DNA of 47,425 nucleotides from UBA4742 sp037138595 (GTDB taxonomy: Bacteria; Actinomycetota; Acidimicrobiia; Acidimicrobiales; Acidimicrobilacustridaceae): NCBI GenBank assembly GCA_037138595.1, contig JBAXIB010000025.1:1-47425 (forward strand). The letters are read 5' to 3'. Positions 1-7,640 of this stretch are shown in pieces. Every line of letters starts with the position of its first letter. The first letter of the stretch is position 1. Below the pieces are notes generated by a model that did no database searches, had not been told where the DNA came from, and saw only the letters and a program-made list of their open reading frames with translations. The position numbers and the translations under genes are program-made.

Positions 1-484
1 CAGTCCACGACACCACCGACTGGGCATTCGCAACCGTTGCCACAACACCGGTCGGGGCACCCGGAACAGTTCGTGGTGTTACCGCAGCGGTCGTCACGCC
101 CGACGAATCCGCCGCATGGGGTGCTGTATCAACCGCGACAACGGTGAAGGTGTAACTCGTGCCGTTGGTCAAACCAGGCACGATGCACGACGTTGCGGCT
201 TGACCGGTTACCGTGCACCCTGCCGACGTCGGAGTCGACGTGACGGTGTAATTGTCAACCGACGTTGTGGTCGACGGCGTCCACGAAATCGTGACCTGAG
301 CGTTACCAGCAGTTGCAGTCACATTGGTCGGATTAGCGGTGGCTGCCCATGCCGGCGTCGCGGTGACTACCGCGGAAGTCGCTCCCATAACGAGTACCGC
401 CATAAACGCGACAAAGAACCGCTGGAAGCGGCGATGCAGCGATCGGGGCGAAAGGGACTGTCCGACGGTGTTGGCAGTATTCAT
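1..484 (-). CDS. Fibronectin type III domain secreted protein (3' part beyond window)
   Basis: An open frame runs from ATG at 484 off the left edge of the window, so only about 161 N-terminal residues are visible. A Shine-Dalgarno AGGAG lies 9 bases before the ATG. The N-terminus has an Arg-rich stretch, then a hydrophobic segment (about residues 23-46) ending in TPAWA-A, which looks like an export signal. The next residues, NPTNVTATAGNAQVTISW, open an Fn3 repeat of about 90 residues, and a second one begins at PGAPTGVVATVANAQ. Fn3 repeats usually serve surface adhesion or act as spacers in extracellular enzymes. Any catalytic or anchoring domain would lie outside the window, so the role is unknown. 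It is divergent from the gene at 677. Confidence 0.8.
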   Translation of the reverse strand, partial: MNTANTVGQSLSPRSLHRRFQRFFVAFMAVLVMGATSAVVTATPAWAATANPTNVTATAGNAQVTISWTPSTTTSVDNYTVTSTPTSAGCTVTGQAATSCIVPGLTNGTSYTFTVVAVDTAPHAADSSGVTTAAVTPRTVPGAPTGVVATVANAQSVVSWT

Positions 485-676
485 AAGGGTTTGCTCCTAA
501 AAGCACACTTCGAGTCGAGCCATTCGGCAGCACGACTATTTGGCAGTAGGAGCAGTATCGGACTATTCGATAGCAACCTTTATGAGCCATGAGGCCTTTT
601 CCCATGGGCCAAATAGACCAAACTGTTCGATTAGCCGCACTACAACCCGCCCACTGCAGCATCGACAGGAGCCACC

Positions 677-1144
677 ATGAGTCGCCTTGACGAACTGGGT
701 TCACGCGATTCATGGCGGTGTTGGATTTGCGATGAAGCGGTCGACGCCGCGATGTCAGTAAATGACCCACGGGGGCCCAGCATCGACAGCCTCAGCAGTA
801 ACGCCAAGGCCAAGGCCAAAAGTAAACGCCACGCCAACAGCGCCGATTTCGGTAACGAACGCCTCGCTCATCGTGACTGCAACACCAAAAAAGGTGCTGT
901 CGCCCCGGTCATTCCGTGGCCCGACTACCTGTTCGTCGTCGATCCAGCACCCATCATCGGTAGCGTCGATCGATTGGCACGCAAGGGCGGTCAAGAAGTC
1001 GTCGCGCGATGCCCAACTCAAGCCGATGCTGACGACGCGGCGGCTTGGCTAGGTGATCGCGTCTCGAGGCTGATCCCGGGCCTCGACGCGCGCGCCGAGG
1101 TCGAATCCGGCGGCGGACACTACTTAGTGATCCTGCGGCGATAG
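677..1144 (+). CDS. HNH-like zinc-binding protein, degenerate
   Basis: A 155-residue protein with a good SD (AGGAG, 5 bases before ATG). C15-x2-C18 and a later pair H65/C68 in AHRDCN give the zinc-knuckle layout of McrA-type HNH nucleases, and N69 with the following TKKG matches the end of that fold. The position where an HNH enzyme has Asp-His (here SIDS, D37-S38) lacks the His that acts as general base, so nuclease activity is doubtful. A Lys/Ala-rich stretch (about residues 43-51) could touch nucleic acid. The last 55 residues form a separate alpha/beta-looking segment that I do not recognise. It may be a nucleic-acid-binding or structural zinc protein. It appears monocistronic. Confidence 0.75.
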   Translation: MSRLDELGSRDSWRCWICDEAVDAAMSVNDPRGPSIDSLSSNAKAKAKSKRHANSADFGNERLAHRDCNTKKGAVAPVIPWPDYLFVVDPAPIIGSVDRLARKGGQEVVARCPTQADADDAAAWLGDRVSRLIPGLDARAEVESGGGHYLVILRR

Positions 1145-1214
1145 GTGCACATCGGATCGATTTTTCCGATTCGCTAGTGCTGACGGCGGCAGCCCACTGG
1201 CCTTTGTGCCACCA

Positions 1215-1240
1215 TCTAGCGCGGCTACGAGGCCGCTAGA
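1215..1240. promoter_or_regulatory. Inverted repeat before the acidic repeat gene
   Basis: TCTAGCG (1215-1221) and CGCTAGA (1234-1240) are perfect 7-base inverted arms separated by 12 bases. They end just before the AGGAG that serves the gene at 1256. This could be an operator or a leader hairpin, or the terminator of the upstream gene, although no T-run follows. It is seen in sequence only. Confidence 0.3.
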
Positions 1241-1255
1241 GCCCAGGAGAGCATG

Positions 1256-1525
1256 ATGAGCGATACCAATAACAACTCCGACGAAATCGAAATCGTTGAA
1301 GTCGTGACTGAAAGCATCGACGCCGACGGAGACGTCATCGTCGATGACCTCATTGTCGCCGTTGATGGCGATGGCAACGTGATTGCCACTGACGAAACCA
1401 TCATCGTCGCCACGCCAGAAGGCGACATCATCGTCGATGAAGTCATCGCTTTCGCTGATGGCAACGGCGGACTTCAAGCCGTCGAAGAAGATCTCACGGT
1501 CATCGAGGTCATCAACGAGTCCTGA
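1256..1525 (+). CDS. Highly acidic four-repeat hypothetical protein
   Basis: About 89 residues. ATG at 1256 is preferred over ATG at 1253 because AGGAG then sits 6 bases upstream instead of 3. The protein has no Lys, Arg, His, Cys, Tyr or Trp and is rich in Asp, Glu, Val and Ile. Four copies of a 15-16-residue unit can be seen: DADGDVIVDD, DGDGNVIATDE, PEGDIIVDE and DGNGGLQAVEE. The invariant Gly recurs every 15, 16 and 15 residues. The unit resembles a calcium-loop or short beta-turn repeat (D-x-D/N/E-G-x-hydrophobic), but it is not a canonical EF-hand. There is no signal peptide or membrane segment. Function unknown; calcium binding or a beta-solenoid fold is inference. Confidence 0.75.
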   Translation: MSDTNNNSDEIEIVEVVTESIDADGDVIVDDLIVAVDGDGNVIATDETIIVATPEGDIIVDEVIAFADGNGGLQAVEEDLTVIEVINES

Positions 1526-1533
1526 CCCACCCT

Positions 1534-1558
1534 GGGGCGGCGGTCTTGCCGTCGCCCC
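1534..1558. terminator. Hairpin between convergent genes
   Basis: A 10-bp stem (1534-1543 with 1549-1558, one G-T wobble) encloses the 5-base loop TCTTG. A short T-run (TTT, 1559-1561) follows on the plus strand. It lies between the convergent stops at 1525 and 1591 and could end transcription of the acidic repeat gene. The T-run is short, so strength is uncertain. Confidence 0.55.
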
Positions 1559-1590
1559 TTTGGGTGCTCGACGGCAAGTAACTGCGAGTA

Positions 1591-2226
1591 TCAGGTTCCA
1601 AAGCAGATCGCAGCAAATGCATCGAATGATGCGGTGTCGATTTCGACCAGATTCTTGCCACCCGGGTTTCGCTGGATGACTAGCCCGGGGCAAAAGAAGT
1701 TGGCGTCGCCCACAAAGAAATGAGGCGATCCAATAACTCCACGTTGGATACCGGCGGCGTGATCGACATCCATACGCGCTCGATCGAAAAGTTCGGCTGG
1801 CGTGATTTCGATGCCATATCGGGCAGCCAAATCGGCAAGCACCGAAGCATCGCTGACATCAACACCTTGCTCGAAGACCAAATCGCGTAGCTCGAGGCTT
1901 ATGCGCTCGCCTGAATCCAAACTTTGGTCATAGGCATAATCCGCGAGCGTCATTGCTGGCAGCAACGTCGATGGAAACCGTTCCGCATCGAATGCGGCGA
2001 ATGAGTCAGGCGCTACCTGCTCACGGATATCAGCCACGATTCCTCGCAGGCCTTCGCCAGTCCGTGGTTCACCGTTGACGATTTCCAACGGCCATGACCG
2101 AACCCAGAACCTGATGTCTTCCCTTCCCATTTCAGCCCGCTTCGCAACTAAACGCTGCAGACCGACATGAGCAAAGGGACAACTGACATCAGCGAACACC
2201 TCAATTCCGTTCGACCATTCAGCCAT
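1591..2226 (-). CDS. DsbA-family (thioredoxin-fold) oxidoreductase
   Basis: A 211-residue protein of the DsbA / 2-hydroxychromene-2-carboxylate isomerase superfamily. The N-terminal beta strand leads into DVSCPFAHVG (C16-P17-F18), the position of the DsbA active site. Only the first Cys of a CxxC is present, so a simple dithiol exchange is unlikely and a glutathione-S-transferase-kappa-like or isomerase activity is possible. A cis-Pro loop is seen in VIGSPHFFVG near the C-terminus. ATG at 2226 is chosen because GGAG sits 5 bases upstream; a GTG at 2280 would add 18 residues without resemblance to the family. There is no export signal, so it is cytoplasmic. The substrate is unknown. Confidence 0.82.
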   Translation of the reverse strand: MAEWSNGIEVFADVSCPFAHVGLQRLVAKRAEMGREDIRFWVRSWPLEIVNGEPRTGEGLRGIVADIREQVAPDSFAAFDAERFPSTLLPAMTLADYAYDQSLDSGERISLELRDLVFEQGVDVSDASVLADLAARYGIEITPAELFDRARMDVDHAAGIQRGVIGSPHFFVGDANFFCPGLVIQRNPGGKNLVEIDTASFDAFAAICFGT

Positions 2227-2343
2227 CTCTACTCCATTCGATCGGATCTCATCAGCGACGGGAGAACCGTACCTTTGCACAGTTACGATTCGGATTTCTC
2301 ACGATGACGGCGACGCAGACGCAGACAACGGGGACTCGGCCCG

Positions 2344-4083
2344 TCAAGCACCCGACGCACGCGAACGTCGTTGGAAAGCATCAAGAACCGCTGACATCGA
2401 AACGAATTCGGCATCGTGACCAATGAGTTCGACAATTCCATAGCGATCCAAGCTGACGAGTACCTCGTCGATTACCTCGCTCACCACTAACCGAATGTGG
2501 TGGCTACTCAACTCGCCGTGAAGCTGCTTCATTGTCTCGGCACCAGTGAAATCAACGTCGCTCATTGCCGACATATCTAGGCAGAGCCATTCGAGGGGAT
2601 CAGTTGACTCATCAGCCAACATCGCCAACACGTCTTCCATGAAGTGGTTGGCGTTCGCGTAGTACAGCGGTGCGGCGAATCGGTAGACCACTAGCCCCGG
2701 AGCACTTCGGGCGTCAGGCGTTGCAGCGACGCTCACAAAACCCGGCCCGGCGGTTTCCGGTTCAATCACTGCGCTAGCCGGGCGATATGACCGGTGAAGG
2801 TGATCGATAATCGACGCCAAAATCGCCACGATGATCCCTTGTTCGACCCCCACAAAGACCACGACCACTGCGGTCAATGTCGCCACGATGAACTCGTCTC
2901 GGCGAAGACGAAACACCCGTCGCATCCCGGCGATATCAACCAACTCGATACCGATGATGAACACAACAGCGGCGAGCACCGCCTTGGGCATGTACGACAA
3001 CGGGACAGTCAAGAACAACAAGACAATGGCCACGATTGCGGCAGTGATGATCTGCGCAAACTGATTCCGACCACCGGCGCTGTCAACCATCTGCGTCTTT
3101 GTCGGGCTGCCATTTACTACGAAGGTGCCCGAGATTCCGGCAAACAAGCTGGCCGCTCCGAGACCGACCAAGTCGACATTTTCATCGAACTCGTCGTTGT
3201 ACTTGGCCGCATAGGCCCGCGATGTCGCAGCACTTTGCGCCAAGATCAACACGAAAATTGATATCGCGGTGGCGAGCAATGGAGGAACGTCTGACCATTC
3301 GACTGCTGGTATCGCGATCTTGGGAAGGCCGCCCGGGATCGAACCCAAGACCGCGACGCCATGAGAAGCAAGGTCCCAATGCCAGCTCACAAAGATCGCG
3401 CCGAGCACAGCAATAAGCGCGCCAGGGATCTTGCCAGTCACATACTTCATCCCCAGGATGGTCACCGCCACACCGGCCGACACCGCGACGGTTGTCCAGC
3501 TGATCGCACCGATATTTCCCAACGTACTCACGAGTTTGGCAACGGTGTTATCGAAGTGGTGCGAGCCAATTTCTATGCCCGAGCCTTCAGGGATCCCCAG
3601 CAACCCACCAACTTGGCCGCATGCAACTTGAATGCCGACGCCAGTCAAGAATCCAATCAGCACCGTCCGAGAGAGAAAATCGGCGAGAAAACCAAGCCCG
3701 ATGATGCGCGCAATCAACAAGAGCACACCGGCCATGATCGCAAGCAGACCAGCGAGGGCAACATATTGATCGGTGCCAGCCACCGCCATACCAGCTAAGC
3801 CGGCAGCAAGTACGACGGCCGTTGCCGAATCAGCGCCAACCACTAAATGGCGAGAAGATCCGAAAATCGCGAACGCCAAGATCGGCAACAAGATGGTGTA
3901 CAGCCCGGTGATGACCGGCATGCCAGCAATCGTCGAGTAACCCATTACCTCGGGGATAGCGAGTGCCGCCAACGTCACCCCCGCGAGGACATCAATCCAC
4001 ACCCGAGTTCGATCAAACGGCAGCAATCCCTGAAAGAACGGAAACCGTCGACGGGCCGCAGTCGGCGTTTCTAATGAGGCCAC
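2344..4083 (-). CDS. SulP-family anion transporter with STAS domain
   Basis: About 579 residues. The N-terminal two thirds are a hydrophobic SLC26/SulP core that opens with VTLAALAIPEVMGYSTIAGM, the usual first transmembrane signature, followed by about ten more membrane segments. The C-terminal third is a cytoplasmic STAS domain (LDMSAMSDVDFTGAE). The family carries sulfate, bicarbonate or other small anions by symport or exchange, and the substrate cannot be read from sequence. GTG at 4083 is preferred as start because GGAG lies 7 bases before it; the longest frame would use TTG at 4164 and add an atypical Trp/Arg-rich tail. It is divergent from the PIG-L gene at 4223. Confidence 0.9.
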   Translation of the reverse strand: MASLETPTAARRRFPFFQGLLPFDRTRVWIDVLAGVTLAALAIPEVMGYSTIAGMPVITGLYTILLPILAFAIFGSSRHLVVGADSATAVVLAAGLAGMAVAGTDQYVALAGLLAIMAGVLLLIARIIGLGFLADFLSRTVLIGFLTGVGIQVACGQVGGLLGIPEGSGIEIGSHHFDNTVAKLVSTLGNIGAISWTTVAVSAGVAVTILGMKYVTGKIPGALIAVLGAIFVSWHWDLASHGVAVLGSIPGGLPKIAIPAVEWSDVPPLLATAISIFVLILAQSAATSRAYAAKYNDEFDENVDLVGLGAASLFAGISGTFVVNGSPTKTQMVDSAGGRNQFAQIITAAIVAIVLLFLTVPLSYMPKAVLAAVVFIIGIELVDIAGMRRVFRLRRDEFIVATLTAVVVVFVGVEQGIIVAILASIIDHLHRSYRPASAVIEPETAGPGFVSVAATPDARSAPGLVVYRFAAPLYYANANHFMEDVLAMLADESTDPLEWLCLDMSAMSDVDFTGAETMKQLHGELSSHHIRLVVSEVIDEVLVSLDRYGIVELIGHDAEFVSMSAVLDAFQRRSRASGA

Positions 4084-4222
4084 AAATTTGCTCCGGTCGC
4101 TGATACCGCTTCTTGTCCGTGCACAAGACCACCAACGTTTTAGTCCGGTGGCGGAATGAATCAACGACTATTCAATGGTTGAGACCGATGAATCCGCCGC
4201 CGACAACTAGGGTCGCAGTGCC

Positions 4223-4960
4223 ATGAACTCGCTGCTCACCAACAATGGCCCTATCGACGCACCTCAACGCGTGCTGGTGGTCTGCGCCCATCCAGATGAT
4301 GTTGACTTCGGTGCCGCGGGAACGATCGCCGCGCTTACGCAAGCTGGAAGTACCGTCGCATACTGCCTCGTTACATCCGGTGAGGCCGGTAGCGATCACC
4401 TCGATATCGACCTCGATGAGCTCGCGGCACTACGTCAATCCGAACAGCGAGCTGCCGCGCATCAAGTTGGCGTCGATGACCTGTCGTTTCTGGGCCATCC
4501 CGACGGACAGCTGATCGCAAGCATGGAATTGCGCGGCGAAATTACCGAAGCAATTCGTGAGTTCAGGCCGAATCTGGTTATCACCCATTCACCGGATCGT
4601 TTCCTTGGGCGAATCTTTGCTTCCCATCCCGATCATCTCGCTACGGGAGAGGCCACGATCTGCGCCGTGTATCCCGACTCGCGAAACCCACGAGCGTTCA
4701 AAGAATTGCTCGACCGAGGTTTACTGCCTCATGTCGTCCCCGAGTTGTGGTTGATGGCTCACCCCACACCCGACCTGCACATCGATGTGACCGACACCCT
4801 CGAAAACAAATTCGCCGCGTTGCGATCCCACGAAAGCCAAATGGGACACAACCCCGGAATCGAAAATGTCGTACGCGAATGGCTCGGTGAAGAAGCCGAA
4901 AAGGCGGGATTTTCCGCCGGACGATTCGCGGAAGCGTTTAAGCGCGTCATTACCGTTTAA
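4223..4960 (+). CDS. PIG-L family deacetylase
   Basis: A 245-residue zinc-dependent N-acetylglucosaminyl deacetylase-type protein. AHPDDVDFG (H23, D25, D26) supplies the metal and catalytic residues and HPDH (135-138) the third ligand, as in MshB and bacillithiol BshB enzymes. These enzymes remove acetyl from GlcNAc-linked metabolites; mycothiol synthesis or conjugate cleavage (Mca-like) are possible roles in actinobacteria, but sequence alone does not decide. The length is close to BshB and shorter than MshB. It is cytosolic with no signal. No strong SD is visible. It is followed 43 bases later by a nitroreductase in the same direction. Confidence 0.88.
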   Translation: MNSLLTNNGPIDAPQRVLVVCAHPDDVDFGAAGTIAALTQAGSTVAYCLVTSGEAGSDHLDIDLDELAALRQSEQRAAAHQVGVDDLSFLGHPDGQLIASMELRGEITEAIREFRPNLVITHSPDRFLGRIFASHPDHLATGEATICAVYPDSRNPRAFKELLDRGLLPHVVPELWLMAHPTPDLHIDVTDTLENKFAALRSHESQMGHNPGIENVVREWLGEEAEKAGFSAGRFAEAFKRVITV

Positions 4961-5003
4961 CAACCACTATGGCCGCGCCTTCTGGCCGGTCAAGGAGACA
5001 ACC

Positions 5004-5606
5004 ATGGACATCTTTGAGGCAATAGCGACAACTCGAGCCATGCGGCGTCTCGATCAAACCCGCGACGTCAGCGATGCAGACATCATGACGATCATCGAAG
5101 CCGCCACAAAAGCAGCGAGCGGTGGTAACAGTCAACCGGTGCGTTGGCTTGTTGTGCGCGACAGCGAAAAACGCAAAGCGCTCGGAGACATCTATCGAGC
5201 CTCATGGGGAATCGTTCGCGAGTTCTATTCCCAATCCGAACAGTCGCCCGACAACGTTCGAGCGTTCAACTCAGCCGATCACCTCGGCGAACACATGGGC
5301 GATGCACCTGTCATCATCCTGCCGTGTTCGACCGGCGAACCCGGCCAAGCTGAATCCTCCGTGTTTCCCGGGGTGCAAAATCTGTTCTTGGCCGCGCGCG
5401 CACTCGGCCTGGGAACAACACTGACCACTGTTCATCGCTTACACGAAGACGACGTTCGAACGGTGCTTGACATACCCGCAGACGTGAACACGTGGGCGAT
5501 GATTCCCGTGGGCTACCCGACTGGAAAATGGGGCGAAGGCAAACGTCGCCCAGTACAAGAAGTCACATACTGGGACACGTGGAAGAACCCGCCACCGGCG
5601 GTATAA
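5004..5606 (+). CDS. Nitroreductase family protein
   Basis: A 200-residue FMN-dependent nitroreductase-like protein. It opens with the family signature DIFEAIATTRAMRRL and continues with AATKAASGGNSQPVRWLVV, the Ser/Asn-Gln region that contacts FMN. A C-terminal GYPTGKWG loop is also typical. The enzymes use NAD(P)H to reduce nitro groups, quinones or flavins. ATG at 5004 has a clear SD (AGGAG, about 7 bases upstream); the frame is open further upstream but runs over the end of the PIG-L gene. It is probably co-transcribed with PIG-L. The physiological substrate is unknown. Confidence 0.9.
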   Translation: MDIFEAIATTRAMRRLDQTRDVSDADIMTIIEAATKAASGGNSQPVRWLVVRDSEKRKALGDIYRASWGIVREFYSQSEQSPDNVRAFNSADHLGEHMGDAPVIILPCSTGEPGQAESSVFPGVQNLFLAARALGLGTTLTTVHRLHEDDVRTVLDIPADVNTWAMIPVGYPTGKWGEGKRRPVQEVTYWDTWKNPPPAV

Positions 5607-5689
5607 ATCCTCGATATTGCAAACGCCCCTGCGACTCCCCCGAAGCCCCCAATCGGAACTTGAGACAAAATCAAGTCCGATCGGCCTAT

Positions 5690-5710
5690 GCCAGAAGTCA
5701 TTTTTCTGGC
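5690..5710. other. Short hairpin after the nitroreductase gene
   Basis: GCCAGAA (5690-5696) and TTCTGGC (5704-5710) pair over a 7-base loop in the 173-base gap between the nitroreductase gene and the zinc-ribbon gene. No T-run follows, so it is at best a weak terminator or a leader element. The same gap holds a C5G8 run (5763-5775) that ends at the SD of the next gene. Confidence 0.3.
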
Positions 5711-5779
5711 CGATAGTGGATGGAACCACATTCTCCACTCACTGCCGCATGGCATGACAGACCCCCGGGGGGGGTGAAC

Positions 5780-6769
5780 ATGGAACTCTTCAAACAAAAG
5801 CGTCACGAAGACCCGCAAGCCCAGCAACGCCTGCAGCGCGAGACCCAGACCGTCCGAGACATCCTGTTCCATTACGCCCCCGGCACCCGCTTGCATTTCG
5901 GTGCACCATCACGTTGCCCCAAGTGTGGCGATTACGGCTTTGTACAGAACGTCAATCACGGCGAAGGCGTGTCCCACAATCACTGCTTTAGCTGCCGTGA
6001 AGACTGGATCATCACCATTCGCGCCCTGCGCATCGTTGACGCCGAGCCGACTCCGTTCCCCGAATTTCATCCGACGCCCCGGACACCTATCAGCCCCTCG
6101 CCGTCAGCAGCTGCCCCCTCGCCACCGCCCGCACCACCCCCCGCGCCGCCGGTCGCGACCGCTGCGGCTGAGCCCGCTTCTGCGCACCCCACGACCGCAC
6201 TTCCGGTTCGCACGCCGACTGCGGCGCAACCACAACAACAACGACCGGCAGCAGCGGCAGTGGCACCGTCGGCATCAACACCGGCTCCGCTTCGCTTGGT
6301 CGAATCACCGGCCGCGACCACTCGGCCACTCACCACGAAGATTCGGGTCATTGTCGCAGAAAGCAATCCGTTTGACCTCGGCGTTGTCGAAGAACTCGCC
6401 GAGATGGCGACGTCGGTTCAACTAGAGCTCATTCCTGCCGCGACTCGCGCAGCAGCTGAACGAATCGCATCCACCACGGATCACGACATCGTCTTAATGA
6501 ACCTCGAACTTCATGACTCATCGGGGTTCGCCACGATTCTTGAATGGCAACACAGCGGATCGAGCTCGGCGCCGGTCATCGTGATCAATAGCAATAGCGA
6601 TGTTGCCGCCAGTGACGAGGCTCGAGCGCTGGGGGTTGCCCACATCATTCAAAAAGGTCAGCTAGACGAGTTAGTCGCGTTGGGATCGGTCGGATCTGAT
6701 CGATTCGCACGACTGTTGCGGACGACCCTAGAGCGCTCTGCATCGCCGTCGAGGCCTGCACTGGGCTAG
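5780..6769 (+). CDS. Zinc-ribbon / pseudo-receiver fusion protein
   Basis: About 329 residues, taking ATG at 5780 with a G-rich SD a few bases upstream. Residues 1-35 are charged and helical. C46-x2-C49 and C69-x2-C72 form a zinc ribbon. Residues 95-185 are a Pro/Ala-rich low-complexity linker. Residues 187-300 have the beta-alpha pattern of a CheY-like receiver, including DIVLMNLELHDSSGF and a conserved Lys in IIQKG (K292). The phospho-acceptor Asp is Asn (N241), and only one acid (E194) remains of the metal-binding pair. It is thus a pseudo-receiver that should not be phosphorylated in the classical way. No output domain or kinase is nearby. A regulatory scaffold role is inference. Confidence 0.8.
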   Translation: MELFKQKRHEDPQAQQRLQRETQTVRDILFHYAPGTRLHFGAPSRCPKCGDYGFVQNVNHGEGVSHNHCFSCREDWIITIRALRIVDAEPTPFPEFHPTPRTPISPSPSAAAPSPPPAPPPAPPVATAAAEPASAHPTTALPVRTPTAAQPQQQRPAAAAVAPSASTPAPLRLVESPAATTRPLTTKIRVIVAESNPFDLGVVEELAEMATSVQLELIPAATRAAAERIASTTDHDIVLMNLELHDSSGFATILEWQHSGSSSAPVIVINSNSDVAASDEARALGVAHIIQKGQLDELVALGSVGSDRFARLLRTTLERSASPSRPALG

Positions 6770-6777
6770 CAGTTTTG

Positions 6778-6808
6778 ATTGCGGACAATCAGCACCCGCT
6801 GCCGCAAT
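6778..6808. terminator. Possible terminator-like inverted repeat
   Basis: ATTGCGG (6778-6784) and CCGCAAT (6802-6808) are perfect 7-base inverted arms over a 17-base loop, directly after the stop of the zinc-ribbon gene. The right arm runs into the ATG at 6807, which favours the later ATG at 6825 as the start of the next gene. No T-run follows. Confidence 0.3.
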
Positions 6809-6824
6809 GGTGCATCCTTTCGTC

Positions 6825-7598
6825 ATGCCCAAATGTGTAGTTGTCACCGGATCGGCATCGGGGTTGGGTGCCGAACTCATCCGCACCATCCAAGCGGATG
6901 GAAACTCGACGATCGGTGTCGATCGGCAACAAGGCGACATCGTTGCGGACCTCGAAACCGACGCTGGTCGCGCTCATGCCGTCAACGAAATTCTGGCCCG
7001 AACCAGCGGTCGGCTCGATGGTTTGGTTTCCTGCGCGGCTGCTTCGCCACTACATCCTGATCCAGCGGCAGTCATCAGTATCAACTGGTTCGGAGCAATG
7101 GCCATGCTTGACCGATTACTCCCGGCATTACGTCTCGGCGAGAACCCCAGCGCAGTGGCGATTTCAAGTATCGGCGCCGTTGACGGTTCCCACGACGAGG
7201 TCCTGCTCGAGTGCATCACCAACGAAATCGAATCCGTTGCCCGACGAAAGGCCGACGATGGCACCGAGTTCCGATCGGCGATCGCTTACAGCACGGCCAA
7301 GCGGGCGGTCGCGCTCGGTGTTCGTGCCCGAGCCCAACTTTGGGCCACGGCCGGAGTCCGACTCAACGCCGTCGCTCCGGGCCGTATGGCCACGCCAATG
7401 CTCGACGGACTGCTCGCAAACCCGGTCATCGCAGCCGGTATAGCCACCTTGCCTATTGGTGTGCGCGCCACCGGTAGCGCGGCTGATGTTGCCGCATCGG
7501 TGCGATTTCTACTCAGCGACGAGGCCTCATTTATCCACGGCCAAGTGCTCTACGTCGACGGCGGTACCGAGGCGCTCATTCGACCAACCACACTGTGA
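6825..7598 (+). CDS. Short-chain dehydrogenase/reductase
   Basis: A Rossmann-fold SDR of about 257 residues. VVVTGSASGLG near the N-terminus is the TGxxxGxG cofactor loop, ISSIGAVDG holds the catalytic Ser, and YSTAK is the catalytic YxxxK. The C-terminal VLYVDGGTEA is typical of classical SDRs. It has the general look of 3-alpha-hydroxysteroid dehydrogenase-type SDRs, with a longer insert before YxxxK. ATG at 6825 is chosen because the ATG at 6807 lies inside an inverted repeat and adds a non-homologous hexapeptide; neither has a strong SD. The flavin monooxygenase follows 42 bases later, so the two may act on the same alcohol/ketone substrate. Confidence 0.85.
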   Translation: MPKCVVVTGSASGLGAELIRTIQADGNSTIGVDRQQGDIVADLETDAGRAHAVNEILARTSGRLDGLVSCAAASPLHPDPAAVISINWFGAMAMLDRLLPALRLGENPSAVAISSIGAVDGSHDEVLLECITNEIESVARRKADDGTEFRSAIAYSTAKRAVALGVRARAQLWATAGVRLNAVAPGRMATPMLDGLLANPVIAAGIATLPIGVRATGSAADVAASVRFLLSDEASFIHGQVLYVDGGTEALIRPTTL

Positions 7599-7640
7599 AG
7601 CTCAACCGAGGTTTCAACCCATTTTGGAAGGACCTAACGC

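Noticed and set aside
2794..3798. Several plus-strand frames inside the SulP gene
   Set aside because: They read as the shadow of a well-supported transporter, with Arg/His-rich nonsense composition and no SD.
4172..4399. Minus-strand frame over the start of the PIG-L gene
   Set aside because: Overlaps conserved AHPDD coding sequence in antisense; no supporting feature.
6067..6366. Open frame on the minus strand, Ala/Val/Gly-rich
   Set aside because: It is the complement of the Pro/Ala linker in the zinc-ribbon gene; low-complexity GC-rich sequence leaves all frames open.
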